From: CAYNRE01 sp964399535 | Lineage (GTDB): Bacteria; Planctomycetota; Planctomycetia; Pirellulales; CAYNRE01 | Length of the DNA: 64,000 nt | Direction: 5' to 3' | Assembly (NCBI GenBank): GCA_964399535.1 | Contig: CAYNRE010000037.1 | Coordinates: forward strand, 1-64,000 | Part shown: piece by piece, positions 9,143 to 18,267 of the stretch | Layout: each line of letters starts with the position of its first letter | Numbering within the stretch: position 1 is the first letter of the stretch | Position numbers and translations under genes: made by a program | The notes under the pieces: model-generated | The model's input: only the letters and a program-made list of their open reading frames with translations | The model's database searches: none | Told to the model about the DNA's origin: nothing

Positions 9143-9549
9143 GATACAGCCGGTGTACGAGAGATAACCCAGCGAGGCCGCCGACAGGCCGTCGAGCGCT
9201 TTGCGTGCCGCAACGGTCTGCCGGCGGGGTCCGGTTGGTCCGGGCCGTCGAGCGCGCCGGCACGACCGCTTGGATACCGACGGTAGCGGTCGCGCGCAAG
9301 GATTCCGTGAAGAACGGAAAAGACTCCGAACAAAGACTGACCTCCGGCGGGCAGCCGCAGGGCGGACTCCGAGCGACTCGTGCCCGTGTCGCATGTCGAA
9401 GCTGGTTTACATCGGTTCTTAACAGTGGCCGGCTAGAACCGTGGAAGCGCGTACCACTGGCGATCGCTTCGCGCGGGATCGCACCGGATTGGGTTGGTCG
9501 CAATCTCTCTCGGCTCGACAGAGCCGACACCACTGGGTTGGGCGGAACG

Positions 9550-10713
9550 ATGAGCAACGTCAATACGATGAGCGACGTCAATTGGCCGCCGGCGCCTCCT
9601 CGCCAGCCCCCACACGGTTTCACGTTGGTCGAGCTTTTGGTCGTGATCGCGATCATTGGCATTCTGATCGCGCTGCTTTTGCCGGCGGTTCAGGCGGCCC
9701 GGGAAGCGGCTCGACGTAGTCAGTGCGCCAACAATCTGCGACAGATCAGCCTGGCCGTACTGCTGCTGGAAAGTCGGCAGCAGAGCCTTCCTCCCGGCGT
9801 GCCCCGGGCCAACTACGACTCCAAGCACTCGCCCACGGGCACTTCTTTTGGATTTCTGAGCGGAGGAACTCAGCGCGGCAACTTTTGCGAGGGTCCCACA
9901 TGGCTCTGCGCGATTCTGGCCGACGTCGAGCAAACGGTCATGTATCAGAATCTGATCGGTTGCCTGGAGTACTGGCCCAGCGCCTGCGACGATTGCCCCA
10001 GCCACGGTGCTTCGCCCACGCTGTTCGGTCCAGGAATTCAACCCGAACTGAAGATCGGGCGATTGACTCCGGGGTTGTACCGCTGTCCGAGCGCGCCGCA
10101 ACACGAATTGCCGCTCAATGACTACTCGCTCGAGGATCTGCGCAAAGGCAACTACGCCGGAAACTACGGCATCGACGTTTACGATTTCTCGATTGAGATT
10201 CCTCGCGAGAAGATCGGTTCCTTACCGTTGATTCGCCTGCGTGAAACCGATTCCAAGACGCTTTCGCACGACCATCCCTCGCTCGACGGGCTTTGGAAGA
10301 TGGGAATCGGCGAGGGTACCCGGCTCCGTGAGGTGGCCGACGGCACGTCGAATACCCTGTTGGCCAGCGAGGTGCTCACCTGGGATTCGGCGCGCGATGC
10401 CCGAGGGGTGTACGCCATGGGTGCCATGGGGTCGTCGCTCTTTTCCTGCCGCTACCCACCCAACGCCGAACAAACCGACCAGATTGCGGTGTGCGACGAG
10501 TCCATTCCGACGACCCAGGCGCACCTGGTGTGCACCGAAATGCGTACCACGAACGACGTGTGGGCCTCGGCCCGCAGCAATCATGCCCAGGGTGTCAACG
10601 GATCGCTGGTCGACGGTTCGGTGCGTTTCTTCGCGCAGACCATTGAGCTCGCCGTGTGGCAGGCGTTGTCGACTCGGGCCGGCGGCGAACCGCGAGTTGC
10701 CAGCGGTCCTTAG
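9550..10713 (+). CDS. DUF1559 prepilin-like protein
   Basis: A 387-residue member of the DUF1559 family, greatly expanded in planctomycetes. Residues 22-65 form a type IV prepilin-like N-terminus (GFTLVELLVVIAIIGILIA followed by AVQAAREAARRSQC), expected to be cut by a prepilin peptidase before Phe. The C-terminus has the family signature, SNHAQGVNG followed by LVDGSVRFF. The ATG at 9550 is chosen because the short hydrophilic leader then precedes the G-FTLVE cleavage site; ATG 9568 is an alternative. Such proteins are probably pseudopilins or surface-assembled fibres; the exact role is unknown. Its 5' end is divergent from the EEP gene ending its leader at 9142. Confidence 0.85.
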   Translation: MSNVNTMSDVNWPPAPPRQPPHGFTLVELLVVIAIIGILIALLLPAVQAAREAARRSQCANNLRQISLAVLLLESRQQSLPPGVPRANYDSKHSPTGTSFGFLSGGTQRGNFCEGPTWLCAILADVEQTVMYQNLIGCLEYWPSACDDCPSHGASPTLFGPGIQPELKIGRLTPGLYRCPSAPQHELPLNDYSLEDLRKGNYAGNYGIDVYDFSIEIPREKIGSLPLIRLRETDSKTLSHDHPSLDGLWKMGIGEGTRLREVADGTSNTLLASEVLTWDSARDARGVYAMGAMGSSLFSCRYPPNAEQTDQIAVCDESIPTTQAHLVCTEMRTTNDVWASARSNHAQGVNGSLVDGSVRFFAQTIELAVWQALSTRAGGEPRVASGP

Positions 10714-10788
10714 ACTCGACCAGACAAGCGGGAAAGCCGAGGTGGCCCGTGGCGGGTGCCGGTCGGCCGGAAGCGAAGGAAAGTTGAT

Positions 10789-11232
10789 ATGCCAAGGCCT
10801 GCGAGTGTCAGGGCAATGGCCGGACCAGGCCAAGGTGCGCAAGCCCTCTGGTGGCGCAGCCTTGCCTGGTCGCCCGGCCTGTTGGGCCTGGCGCTGGCGA
10901 TCGGCTGCGGCGGCTCCGAACCTCCCTCGGTTCCGCTACAAAACCTGATGTCGCTCGTTCAGGGCTTGCCCGATGCCATGGCCACCGCGGAGAGTTTCGC
11001 CAGTGTCTTCGCCCCTGGGGCCGTTCCGCCCGAGTCTGACCGTCAACGTATGTCGCTGATGACCTTTGAAGTGGTTGGAGAGCCAACCCTGCGGCCCGAT
11101 GGGGCCGACGTACAAGTGCGAGTGTACGATCAAGATGGCAAGGTCCTGGGCGAGGCGACCTGGAATTTCGTACTGGTCGAAAATATCTGGCGGTGCGTCA
11201 ACGTTCCGCTTCCGGCCTCGCCGAGCAATTAG
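10789..11232 (+). CDS. putative lipoprotein of unknown function
   Basis: A 147-residue protein with a basic start, a hydrophobic segment and a lipobox-like LAIGCGGSEPP around residue 40, suggesting an outer-membrane or periplasmic lipoprotein. The C-terminal half looks like a small beta-rich domain (VQVRVYDQDGKVLGEATW). Planctomycetes often carry such small lipoproteins beside DUF1559 genes, and this one follows the DUF1559 gene by 75 bases on the same strand, probably in one transcript. GAAGGAAAG lies just before ATG 10789. Its TAG stop overlaps the TAA of the convergent gene ending at 11229. Confidence 0.7.
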   Translation: MPRPASVRAMAGPGQGAQALWWRSLAWSPGLLGLALAIGCGGSEPPSVPLQNLMSLVQGLPDAMATAESFASVFAPGAVPPESDRQRMSLMTFEVVGEPTLRPDGADVQVRVYDQDGKVLGEATWNFVLVENIWRCVNVPLPASPSN

Positions 11233-12587
11233 TGTCGGAGTCGGAACCTGGCGATCACGGGGTTATGGTCGCTTCCCGACTCGGCCAGTTCGCCGAGCCG
11301 AACTCGGTAGCTGCCCGGCACATACCGGTCGCGCATCGCGGGTGACCAAAAAATGAAATCGATCATTTCCCGATAGGGTTCCAGATTGTAGGTCACCCGG
11401 TTTGCCTGGTTTAGGTTCTCCCAATCGCTCGCCAGAGCAGCGGGCTGGCCACCGCTGACCGTGGTTACGGTGGGGCTCTCGGCCAGATCGTTGAAATCGC
11501 CGCAGACGACGAGCTGCGCCCGTGGATCGGCTGCGAGTCGATCCTCAAGCAGGCGGCGTAGGGCCTGGGCCTCCGCCAGGCGAATTGGTTCGGCAAAGGC
11601 GCGGCCGTCGGAATTGCTCTTTAGGTGCACTACCCAAACCTCCAGCGGATCACCTTCGGCCGGGAGTAACTCAACTTGCAGCACGTCGCGGTGAAAAACT
11701 CGGGCGGAGCCTTCCTGGTTATCGACCGAGCGATGTCGATGAGAAACGACTCGACCGACGGGAACCCGGGAAAGAAGGGCCACGTCGATGCCTCTCAGAT
11801 CGTTGCCTTCGACGAGCACGATGTGCTCGTAGCCTTGCCGCGGCAGGTAGGTCTGAACGAATCGAGTGAGAATACCCTCGTTCTCCACCTCCTGCAGGGC
11901 CACCACGTCGGCGTCGATTTCGATCAGCACTCCTGCCACGCCCGCCAGTTCGCTTCGCGGCTTTTCCGGCGTGTTCTCGTCGGCCCGGTAGGGGTCGTCG
12001 TAACCATCGAACAAGTTTCGAATGTTGAATGTGGCCAGTGTCAGCTCGTCGCCGCGCAAGGCCGGCGCTGCTGAGCGAGGCGTGGATTCGCCGATGGCCG
12101 TTGATACATCGGCTGGCGGGCCGGCCAACACTTCAATTTGCTCGCGTCGGGCAACTTGAATCTGGGGCACTCCACGAAACGTAGTTACCCAACCCCGTAC
12201 GGCGATCCAGCGATCTTGAAACAGCTCCTCGAGGGATTGATCAAAACGGGGTAGCGACTCTGAGAAGATCACGACGTGAAACACGTCGCGGCGCTCGGGG
12301 TCGAAGTTCAAAAAGTGAATTCGCTCGGTGTGGCCCACGCGCGCCACCTGCCCGAAGACCACGGCCTGTCGGCCTACCGCCGTTTCGGCCTGTTGCCAAA
12401 GAAGCCGAGGCCAGCCCTCTTCCGCGCCCAGCCCGTGGCGCGGTGCTTCGTCGACCGGTTGGGCCAAGCCTGGGTGGACACCGACCACCAGTGCCACTAA
12501 GTACCCGACCAACCAAGTGCATGCCGGCCCACGAAAGAGTTGCCTGCGGTGAGCCGCCGGCCGAAGGGGTGTGTGAGCGTGTCTCAA
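11229..12587 (-). CDS. secreted EEP-family hydrolase with N-terminal OB-like domain
   Basis: About 452 residues. A hydrophobic export signal (WLVGYLVALVVG) is followed by a region reading like an OB-type domain (VVFGQVARVG ... WIAVRGWVTTFRGVPQIQV). Then comes a complete EEP domain: TLATFNIRNLFD, VVALQEVENE, VVCGDFND and GSDHNPV at the C-terminus. The order resembles secreted nucleases with OB plus DNase I-like domains. There is no PEP-CTERM tag, unlike its two relatives at 2432 and 6842. The start is uncertain: the TTG at 12587 has GGGAG nearby, and a GTG at 12665 would add 26 residues. Extracellular DNA or phosphodiester cleavage is likely but not proven. Confidence 0.75.
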   Translation of the reverse strand: MRHAHTPLRPAAHRRQLFRGPACTWLVGYLVALVVGVHPGLAQPVDEAPRHGLGAEEGWPRLLWQQAETAVGRQAVVFGQVARVGHTERIHFLNFDPERRDVFHVVIFSESLPRFDQSLEELFQDRWIAVRGWVTTFRGVPQIQVARREQIEVLAGPPADVSTAIGESTPRSAAPALRGDELTLATFNIRNLFDGYDDPYRADENTPEKPRSELAGVAGVLIEIDADVVALQEVENEGILTRFVQTYLPRQGYEHIVLVEGNDLRGIDVALLSRVPVGRVVSHRHRSVDNQEGSARVFHRDVLQVELLPAEGDPLEVWVVHLKSNSDGRAFAEPIRLAEAQALRRLLEDRLAADPRAQLVVCGDFNDLAESPTVTTVSGGQPAALASDWENLNQANRVTYNLEPYREMIDFIFWSPAMRDRYVPGSYRVRLGELAESGSDHNPVIARFRLRH

Positions 12588-12913
12588 GCGTGAGTCTCCC
12601 GGTGCAGTGACCGACGGCGCCGCCCCTCGTTCGCGGTTGCGACGATGCCGGCCCGCCTGGTGCACCTGTCAGAGATACTGCTTCGGGCTCAATAAGCGAG
12701 TCCCCTGCGTGGATTTGTGGGGCGAATTTTTCGGAACTTCATGGAATCGTCACAGCGGCGAAATAGTCTGGCCAGACGGCATGGTGCGTCATGACGCTTG
12801 ACCCAAACGGAAGTCGAGCCGGACACGTCTTGGAACAGCGAATTCACACCGAGGCGGTTGGCGCCACCCGACAGTGCATGAAGTTCGCGTGACCAACCGC
12901 GAGGGAACTACTG
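12588..12913. other. divergent intergenic region
   Basis: This 326-base stretch separates the EEP gene (leftward) from the PhnD-like gene (rightward) and should hold both promoters. No convincing -35/-10 pair, operator repeat or small gene was recognised by eye. Confidence 0.4.
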
Positions 12914-14002
12914 ATGGATCAACTGGCGGCCGGTAGCTCGACGGTTCGGCGCGCGGCGAATACGGTTTCGTTCGTGAGGCTGGCGTGGATTCTGGTGCCA
13001 GCCCTGGCGGCGGTCGTGGGGGGCGCCTATTGGTTGGCGGTGCGCGACGATCCGCTGGCGACCCATGCCGGTGCCCCGATCGGTCGGCGCGTGCTGGCCA
13101 TGTTCGTCTCGGTGCCGCTAGCAAGCGAGCCCTTGAACGAGCGATTTGCCGACGCCAATGGCGACTTGGTTGCCGACGCAGTCGATAGCGCTGACTGGCT
13201 CGACCCCTCCCCATTGGTTTTCTCCTACGTCGCGACCGAGGCCGAAAACGAGTCGGACGATGCCTGGGCCGGATTGATCGAGCATTTGAGCCAGGCGGCT
13301 GACCGCCCGGTCGAATTGGTTCGGTTCCGTTCGCCCGACGAGCAGTGGCAGGCCCTGGACGAAGGACGTCTACACCTGACGGCGTTTAACTCGGGTGCCG
13401 TGCCAACGGCGGTTAGTCAGCATGGGTTCGCGCCCCTTTGCTGCCCAGGCACCACCGACGGCAAGTTCGGCTATCGAATGTGGATCGTGGTACCGCACGC
13501 TAGCCCGATCAACACGCTCGGCGACCTGGCCGGCCACCTGTTGGCCTTCACGCATCTCAGCTCCAACTCGGGTTTTAAAGCTCCTCTGGTGGTGCTGCGT
13601 GAACAATGCGGACTGCTGCCCGAGCGAGACTACCACTGGGCCTTCTCGGGCAGTCACCTGGCTTCGATCGAAGGGGTCGTCAAGGGGCGGTACGCCGCCG
13701 CCGCAGTGGCCAGCGACCTCGTCGAACAGTGGGTCGCCGCCGACGCGGGGCGCAAAGGCGAACTGCGCACCTTGTACGAGTCGGAACGGTTTCCGCCGGC
13801 CGCCTTGGGCTGTAGCCATCGCTTGCGGCCCGATCTTGCCGCGAGGCTCCTGTCGGCACTTCTCGAATTTCGGTTCGAGGATAGCGAGTTGGAGGCCGTC
13901 GTGGGCGCGCCGGGCACGTCTTGTTTCGTGCCCGTCAACTACAAGGATGATTGGGCCTTGATTCGCCAAGTGGACGAAACGCTAAACCTACTTCGCGAAT
14001 GA
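12914..14002 (+). CDS. PhnD-like phosphate/phosphonate substrate-binding protein
   Basis: A 362-residue membrane-anchored or exported binding protein. A TM or signal segment lies at about 22-42. The rest has the PhnD fold signature: AGLIEHLSQ, the ligand-loop region LTAFNSGAVP, YRMWIVVP, NTLGDLAGHLLAFT, SNSGFKAPLVVL, and a late EGVVKGRYAAAAVASD. An Asp-rich insertion FADANGDLVADAVD near residue 77 resembles a calcium loop. Such proteins normally deliver phosphonate or phosphite to an ABC permease and ATPase, but none is encoded nearby, so it may serve a distant transporter or act as a sensor. GAGGGA precedes the ATG. Only 18 bases separate its stop from the convergent SGNH gene. Confidence 0.75.
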   Translation: MDQLAAGSSTVRRAANTVSFVRLAWILVPALAAVVGGAYWLAVRDDPLATHAGAPIGRRVLAMFVSVPLASEPLNERFADANGDLVADAVDSADWLDPSPLVFSYVATEAENESDDAWAGLIEHLSQAADRPVELVRFRSPDEQWQALDEGRLHLTAFNSGAVPTAVSQHGFAPLCCPGTTDGKFGYRMWIVVPHASPINTLGDLAGHLLAFTHLSSNSGFKAPLVVLREQCGLLPERDYHWAFSGSHLASIEGVVKGRYAAAAVASDLVEQWVAADAGRKGELRTLYESERFPPAALGCSHRLRPDLAARLLSALLEFRFEDSELEAVVGAPGTSCFVPVNYKDDWALIRQVDETLNLLRE

Positions 14003-14020
14003 GCGCCGCCGCCGAGCAGC

Positions 14021-15124
14021 TCATTTCGATCCGCTCTGCGCGGCCCCCGCGGCGGTGGCGGCTCGCAGGAAAGCCAATTCGGGCGAGGCGGCCAGGCGCT
14101 GGGCCACCTGCCGGTGCCACTGCGGCAGCGGATGGCCGTCGTGCGGATAAAAGCCGCCAAGGTCGGTCAAGTCGATGAGCGGAATCTTGCGGCGGGCAAG
14201 AATCTCGATCACCCGGTCAGGCGGATGGGGGCTTCGCATCCGGAACGCGCAAACCACGAACGGCACCCCGGCCGCTTGACACTGGCGGTGCATCTGATCG
14301 ATCAGCCCCGCGGAGAGTACTTCGGCCAAGCGATAAGCGGCGTGCGGAGCCACCGACTCGGCTGGCTTGCGCAACTGCCCGCGAAACTGAAACTCGTCGC
14401 TTGCCGGTTCCAGTTCCAGATCGAATCGGGCGACCGCGGTCCAGTCGGCTCCCTCGGCCAGCCGCAGGTTTCGGTTCTGATGGTCCCAAATCCAGCCGTA
14501 GAGTACGGCAGCCGGCGGCGGCGATTTTTGCAGCCGCTCGCTGAGCAGTCGCTGGGCCAGGATGGTGCCCGCGTACTCGTAGCCGCGGTTGGCCACTTTA
14601 TAGCGGGGCCAATGGTCGCGCCCCAAACGAAAGGGGTAACTGGCCCAGTCGGGCACCCCGTAGCCCAGGGTGTAGGAGCAGCCCAGCACCAGCACCTCGC
14701 CAAGCGGGGCCACCGGGTCGGGAGTGATGCGCCAACTGTCGGGGCCAAACTGGTAGGCGACTTCGAAATCGGGACGATGGCGGTGAATTACCGTCGAGCC
14801 CGGGTAGGGTAGGACAAAATCCTGGGGGGCGTCGTGAGCGATCGCGATCCAGAGCCATTGGTCGGCCATCTGGGCGGCGAGCCACAGCCCCGTGGCCGCG
14901 GCCACGCTCGCACTGGCCGCGGCCAGCAGCCAGCGCGTTGCCACCCAGCGGCCCGCCAGCGCCAGGACCGACAGTCCGCAGCCGACAACAAGGAAGTTGT
15001 GCCGTCCCAACAGTGCCAGGGGATACGACACCGGGACCTGGGGGTACCACCCCAGGTAAACGAGCCTTAAGCCCGCCAGAAGAATCAGGCAACAGAGCGG
15101 CCGGCGCAGGCGGCTGGCTTTCAT
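14021..15124 (-). CDS. membrane-anchored SGNH/GDSL-type hydrolase
   Basis: A 367-residue protein with about three hydrophobic N-terminal helices (roughly 10-27, 45-62, 66-82), then a hydrolase-like domain. Block I is LGCSYTLGYG at about 147-156, matching the nucleophile loop of SGNH enzymes (G-x-S-x-T-x-G). Near the C-terminus, FYPHDGHP (325-332) supplies the Asp-x-x-His-type block V. The domain is likely periplasmic and could remove or transfer acyl groups on polysaccharide, as in related O-acetyl enzymes; the substrate is not deducible. The ATG at 15124 has GGAAGC upstream; an earlier start at 15184 is possible. It lies 67 bases after the Gfo/Idh gene on the same strand. Confidence 0.65.
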   Translation of the reverse strand: MKASRLRRPLCCLILLAGLRLVYLGWYPQVPVSYPLALLGRHNFLVVGCGLSVLALAGRWVATRWLLAAASASVAAATGLWLAAQMADQWLWIAIAHDAPQDFVLPYPGSTVIHRHRPDFEVAYQFGPDSWRITPDPVAPLGEVLVLGCSYTLGYGVPDWASYPFRLGRDHWPRYKVANRGYEYAGTILAQRLLSERLQKSPPPAAVLYGWIWDHQNRNLRLAEGADWTAVARFDLELEPASDEFQFRGQLRKPAESVAPHAAYRLAEVLSAGLIDQMHRQCQAAGVPFVVCAFRMRSPHPPDRVIEILARRKIPLIDLTDLGGFYPHDGHPLPQWHRQVAQRLAASPELAFLRAATAAGAAQSGSK

Positions 15125-15191
15125 CAGCAGCTTCCGGCCTTCTGGGGCGCACCCCTCGAAATCGCACGCCGCAAGGGTGGACAAGCCCGGC

Positions 15192-16562
15192 TTAGTACTC
15201 GCGCGTTTTGTTGATACCCGGCTGCGGCACCGGGTACCGGCCGCTGGCGTCGGCCAACAGCGGGGCCGGCGTTTCGTAGCTCAGCCGATCCACCGTGGGG
15301 GCGAATTCATGCTCGCAGTTGAGCATTTCGTCGAAGGTGACGACCTGGCCCGTGTGGGCGGCCATCCGGCCCATCGAAGTTACGACGCTTACCTCGACGC
15401 CGCGCCGCACCTCGTTGTAGGGCTTGTCCTGGCGGATGGCTTCGATCAGGTCGTCCCACTCCAGTTGGTAGGGGTTCGGCTCGTTGGGGCCGAAAGCCCA
15501 GACCTGTTCCTCGCGCTTGAAGCGCTGGCCGCGGAAAATACGGCTCTTGGCCGGCAAATGGCCTGAAGTGGAAACGATCGCCGAACCGTGGCTGCCATGC
15601 ACGTAGGTGGCGAATTCGCCGTGGGCCCCCTCCATGGTGCGCCCTTCGAGGTACATCTTCGAGCCGTCGGCAAAGGTGAACTCGGTCGAGTAGCTGTCAA
15701 AGTTCTGATCGATATAGTCGCCGCGGTAGTGGCGCCCTCCCGAGCTTTGGGCCTGGACCGGCCAGGCGTTTTTCATCCAGCAGCCTTCGTCGATGTTGTG
15801 GATCAGAAAATCGCTGTAGGCGCCGCCGCTGGCCCAGAGAAAGGCGTGGAACTCTTGAATCTGGTAAAGCAGCTCGTTCATTTCGGTCGGCCGGGGCATG
15901 GCAAACGCGTGCGCCGTGGGGCCCGCCTGGCGATAGGCCCGAATCAGCACCAGATCGCCGATTTCGCCCGCCTGAATCCGATCGAACAGTTCGCGCCGGG
16001 CCCGGCAATGGCGGCACATCAGCCCCACGCCCACCTTGAGCCGCTTCAACTCCGAGATTTCGGCCAGCTCGAGCATCCGCCGGCTGGTGGGGCCGTCGAC
16101 CGTAACCGGCTTCTCCATGAATACGTTCAAATTGCGGTCGATCGCGTACTTGAAATGCACCCAGCGGAACGCCGGCGGCGTGGCCAGAATCACCACGTCA
16201 CCCGGACGCAGGCAGTCCATGGCCGCCTTGTATCCGTCGAAGCCGACGAACTTGCGTTCCTCGGGCACGTCGACCTGGGCCTCGTGCGATTTCTTGATGG
16301 CGTCCAGGCTTCCCGCCAGCCGTTCGGGAAACACGTCGGACATGGCCACCAGCTTGATCGGCCCCGACGTGGTCGAGAGGGCGTTGACCGCGGCCCCCGA
16401 GCCTCGACCGCCGCAGCCCACCAGCGCCACTTGAATCGTGTTGTCTTCGGCGGCGTGTACCCGGGGCACCGACAGCGCCGAGAGCGAAGTGGCGGCGGCC
16501 AGGGTGCCGGCCGACTTGAGCACCTCGCGACGGCTGAGCGTGTGGTTCGGTTCTTGGCTCAC
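15192..16562 (-). CDS. Tat-exported Gfo/Idh/MocA-family oxidoreductase
   Basis: A 456-residue oxidoreductase. The N-terminus has a twin-arginine signal (SRREVLKSAG ... LSALSVPRVHA). The NAD(P)-binding Rossmann domain follows, with VALVGCGGRGSGA. The family catalytic motif EKPV is present (MEKPVTVDG), with a C-terminal substrate domain containing HNIDEGCW. It probably oxidises or reduces a sugar or inositol derivative outside the cytoplasm, using a cofactor bound before export. Very many such paralogues occur in planctomycetes. The GTG at 16562 is chosen because GGGGGGA lies nine bases upstream and the Tat signal follows directly. It may share a transcript with the SGNH gene downstream. Confidence 0.85.
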   Translation of the reverse strand: MSQEPNHTLSRREVLKSAGTLAAATSLSALSVPRVHAAEDNTIQVALVGCGGRGSGAAVNALSTTSGPIKLVAMSDVFPERLAGSLDAIKKSHEAQVDVPEERKFVGFDGYKAAMDCLRPGDVVILATPPAFRWVHFKYAIDRNLNVFMEKPVTVDGPTSRRMLELAEISELKRLKVGVGLMCRHCRARRELFDRIQAGEIGDLVLIRAYRQAGPTAHAFAMPRPTEMNELLYQIQEFHAFLWASGGAYSDFLIHNIDEGCWMKNAWPVQAQSSGGRHYRGDYIDQNFDSYSTEFTFADGSKMYLEGRTMEGAHGEFATYVHGSHGSAIVSTSGHLPAKSRIFRGQRFKREEQVWAFGPNEPNPYQLEWDDLIEAIRQDKPYNEVRRGVEVSVVTSMGRMAAHTGQVVTFDEMLNCEHEFAPTVDRLSYETPAPLLADASGRYPVPQPGINKTREY

Positions 16563-16831
16563 GGTGGAAATCCCCCCTTGGGCTGGCTGCGGAATGAAGC
16601 TGGGTGTGAACGCGGGCAAGCGGTGGCGACTCGACTCGGGGCGCCCGGGTGGCCGCGCCCCAGCCCCCTGGCGATGGTTGCCGCCCTGGCGCCCCGCGCC
16701 CTCCGACTCGGTACCCTGATAGTCTAGGCACCCGGCAATCGGGCCACAAGAAAATCGGCCCGGGCCGGCCGTCTGGGCAGCGGGGGGCCGCGGCCGCCAC
16801 GGCCCCGGGAGGGCAAAAGCCGCCCTGGGGG

Positions 16832-17911
16832 CTAGCGGTTCAGGGCTTCGCAAACCAGGTCGCCCACCTGCTGGGTGGAGTACCCCATTTTGCCGGCAGC
16901 CTGGCTCTTCATCTTGTTGCCGGTTACGTACTGCACGGCGTCTAAAATGCGCTTGCCCGAGCGCTCCTGGCCCGATTGCTCGAGCAGCATCGACATGGCA
17001 TTGATGGCCGCGATCGGGTTGATCACGTTCTGCCCCGTGTATTTCGGCGCGCTGCCCCCCATGGGCTCGAACATGCTGGTGCCGCCCGGGTCGGGGTTCA
17101 GGTTGCCGCCGGCCGCCACGCCCAGGCCGCCTTGGATCATCGCGGCCAGGTCGGTGATGATGTCGCCGAACATGTTGGTGGTCACGATCACGTCGTAAAA
17201 CTCGGGCGACTTGACCATCCACATGCAACAGGCGTCGACGTGGTTGTAATCGGTTTTCACGTCGGGATACTCGCGGGCCACGTCTTGAAAGGCGCGCCAC
17301 CACAGGTCGTGGCCATAGGTAAGCACATTGGTCTTGGCCACCAGCGTGAGCGTTTTCTTCGGGCTGTTGCGCTTGCGGGTGTATTCAAAGGCCCAGCGAA
17401 TGCAGCGCTCGCATCCCTTGCGGGTATAAATGGCGGTCTGGGTCGCCACTTCGTCGGCGGTGTGCTTCTTGAGGAACCCGCCCACGCCGGCGTACATGTC
17501 TTCGGTGTTTTCGCGGACCACCACGAAGTCGACGTCGTCGGGGCCCTTGTCTTTCAGCGGGGTCTCCACGCCCGGAAACAGCTTGACCGGGCGGAGGTTG
17601 ATGTACTGGTCGAGCTGAAACCGCAGTTCCAAGAGCAGGCCCTTTTCCAGAATGCCCGGCTTGACCTCGGGGTGGCCGATGGCCCCCAGGTAAATGGCAT
17701 CGAAGGTGCGCAGCTCGTCGACGGCTCCGGCGGGCAGAATCTCGCCGGTTCGTAGATAGCGTTCGCCGCCGAAATCGAAGGGGACCGTTTCGTAGCGAAA
17801 CCCGTCGAGCTGGGCCGCGGCGGCCAGTACCTTGAGCGCCTCGCGGGTGACTTCAGGACCGGTACCGTCGCCGCCAATGACGGCGATTTTCAGGGGCGAG
17901 GAAGCGCTCAC
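16832..17911 (-). CDS. leuB: 3-isopropylmalate dehydrogenase
   Basis: A 359-residue enzyme of the isocitrate/isopropylmalate dehydrogenase family. It catalyses the oxidative decarboxylation of 3-isopropylmalate in leucine synthesis. Visible motifs: IGGDGTGPEV at the N-terminus, the substrate and metal region VVVRENTEDMYAGVGG, AKTNVLTYGHDLW, the metal-binding TTNMFGDIITDLAAM, and the cofactor loop GGSAPKYTGQNVINP. The GSAPKYTG stretch agrees with IPMDH-type NAD use. The GTG at 17911 has AGGAG at a good distance. No other leucine genes are adjacent. The related tartrate or homoisocitrate dehydrogenases cannot be fully excluded by eye, but this form matches the usual planctomycete LeuB. Confidence 0.85.
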   Translation of the reverse strand: MSASSPLKIAVIGGDGTGPEVTREALKVLAAAAQLDGFRYETVPFDFGGERYLRTGEILPAGAVDELRTFDAIYLGAIGHPEVKPGILEKGLLLELRFQLDQYINLRPVKLFPGVETPLKDKGPDDVDFVVVRENTEDMYAGVGGFLKKHTADEVATQTAIYTRKGCERCIRWAFEYTRKRNSPKKTLTLVAKTNVLTYGHDLWWRAFQDVAREYPDVKTDYNHVDACCMWMVKSPEFYDVIVTTNMFGDIITDLAAMIQGGLGVAAGGNLNPDPGGTSMFEPMGGSAPKYTGQNVINPIAAINAMSMLLEQSGQERSGKRILDAVQYVTGNKMKSQAAGKMGYSTQQVGDLVCEALNR

Positions 17912-18267
17912 GAGGGCCTTCTCCTGGCTAGGGAACGGGATTCCGAGAATGGGGGAAGCCGCGGTCAGGCCCCGGCGGGGCCGCCGTGGGAGGCGGCACC
18001 TCGACAGGACCCGCCGCTCGGGCCGGCCAGATCCCCCCAGGGTCCCCGGCGCAGCTCCGCGGGAACGCGGGAATTCTACCCCCCGCCGGGCCACCTCCCA
18101 AGGGGCTCGGGGGGCGGCGCTCTTCAGGGCCGGCCCCAGGTCTGCCGCGCCCCTTCGGGCAGCGGAAATCGTTGGATCGCGGGGCAAGGGCCCAGCTACA
18201 ATCGGGGGCGGCCCAACCGCCATCGGTTGGGTTTTCGTGATGTCGGCCGAAGAAGAGGAATCGGGGC
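17912..18267. other. divergent intergenic region between leuB and a PEP-CTERM gene
   Basis: 356 bases of very GC-rich DNA holding the two divergent promoters. No attenuator with leucine codons, T-box or clear terminator was seen before leuB. GAGGAATCGGGG just before 18268 is a probable ribosome site for the rightward gene. Confidence 0.4.

Noticed and set aside
12789..13214. A 141-codon minus-strand frame beneath the PhnD-like gene
   Set aside because: It is antisense to the N-terminus of a recognisable gene and is Arg/Pro-rich without any motif.
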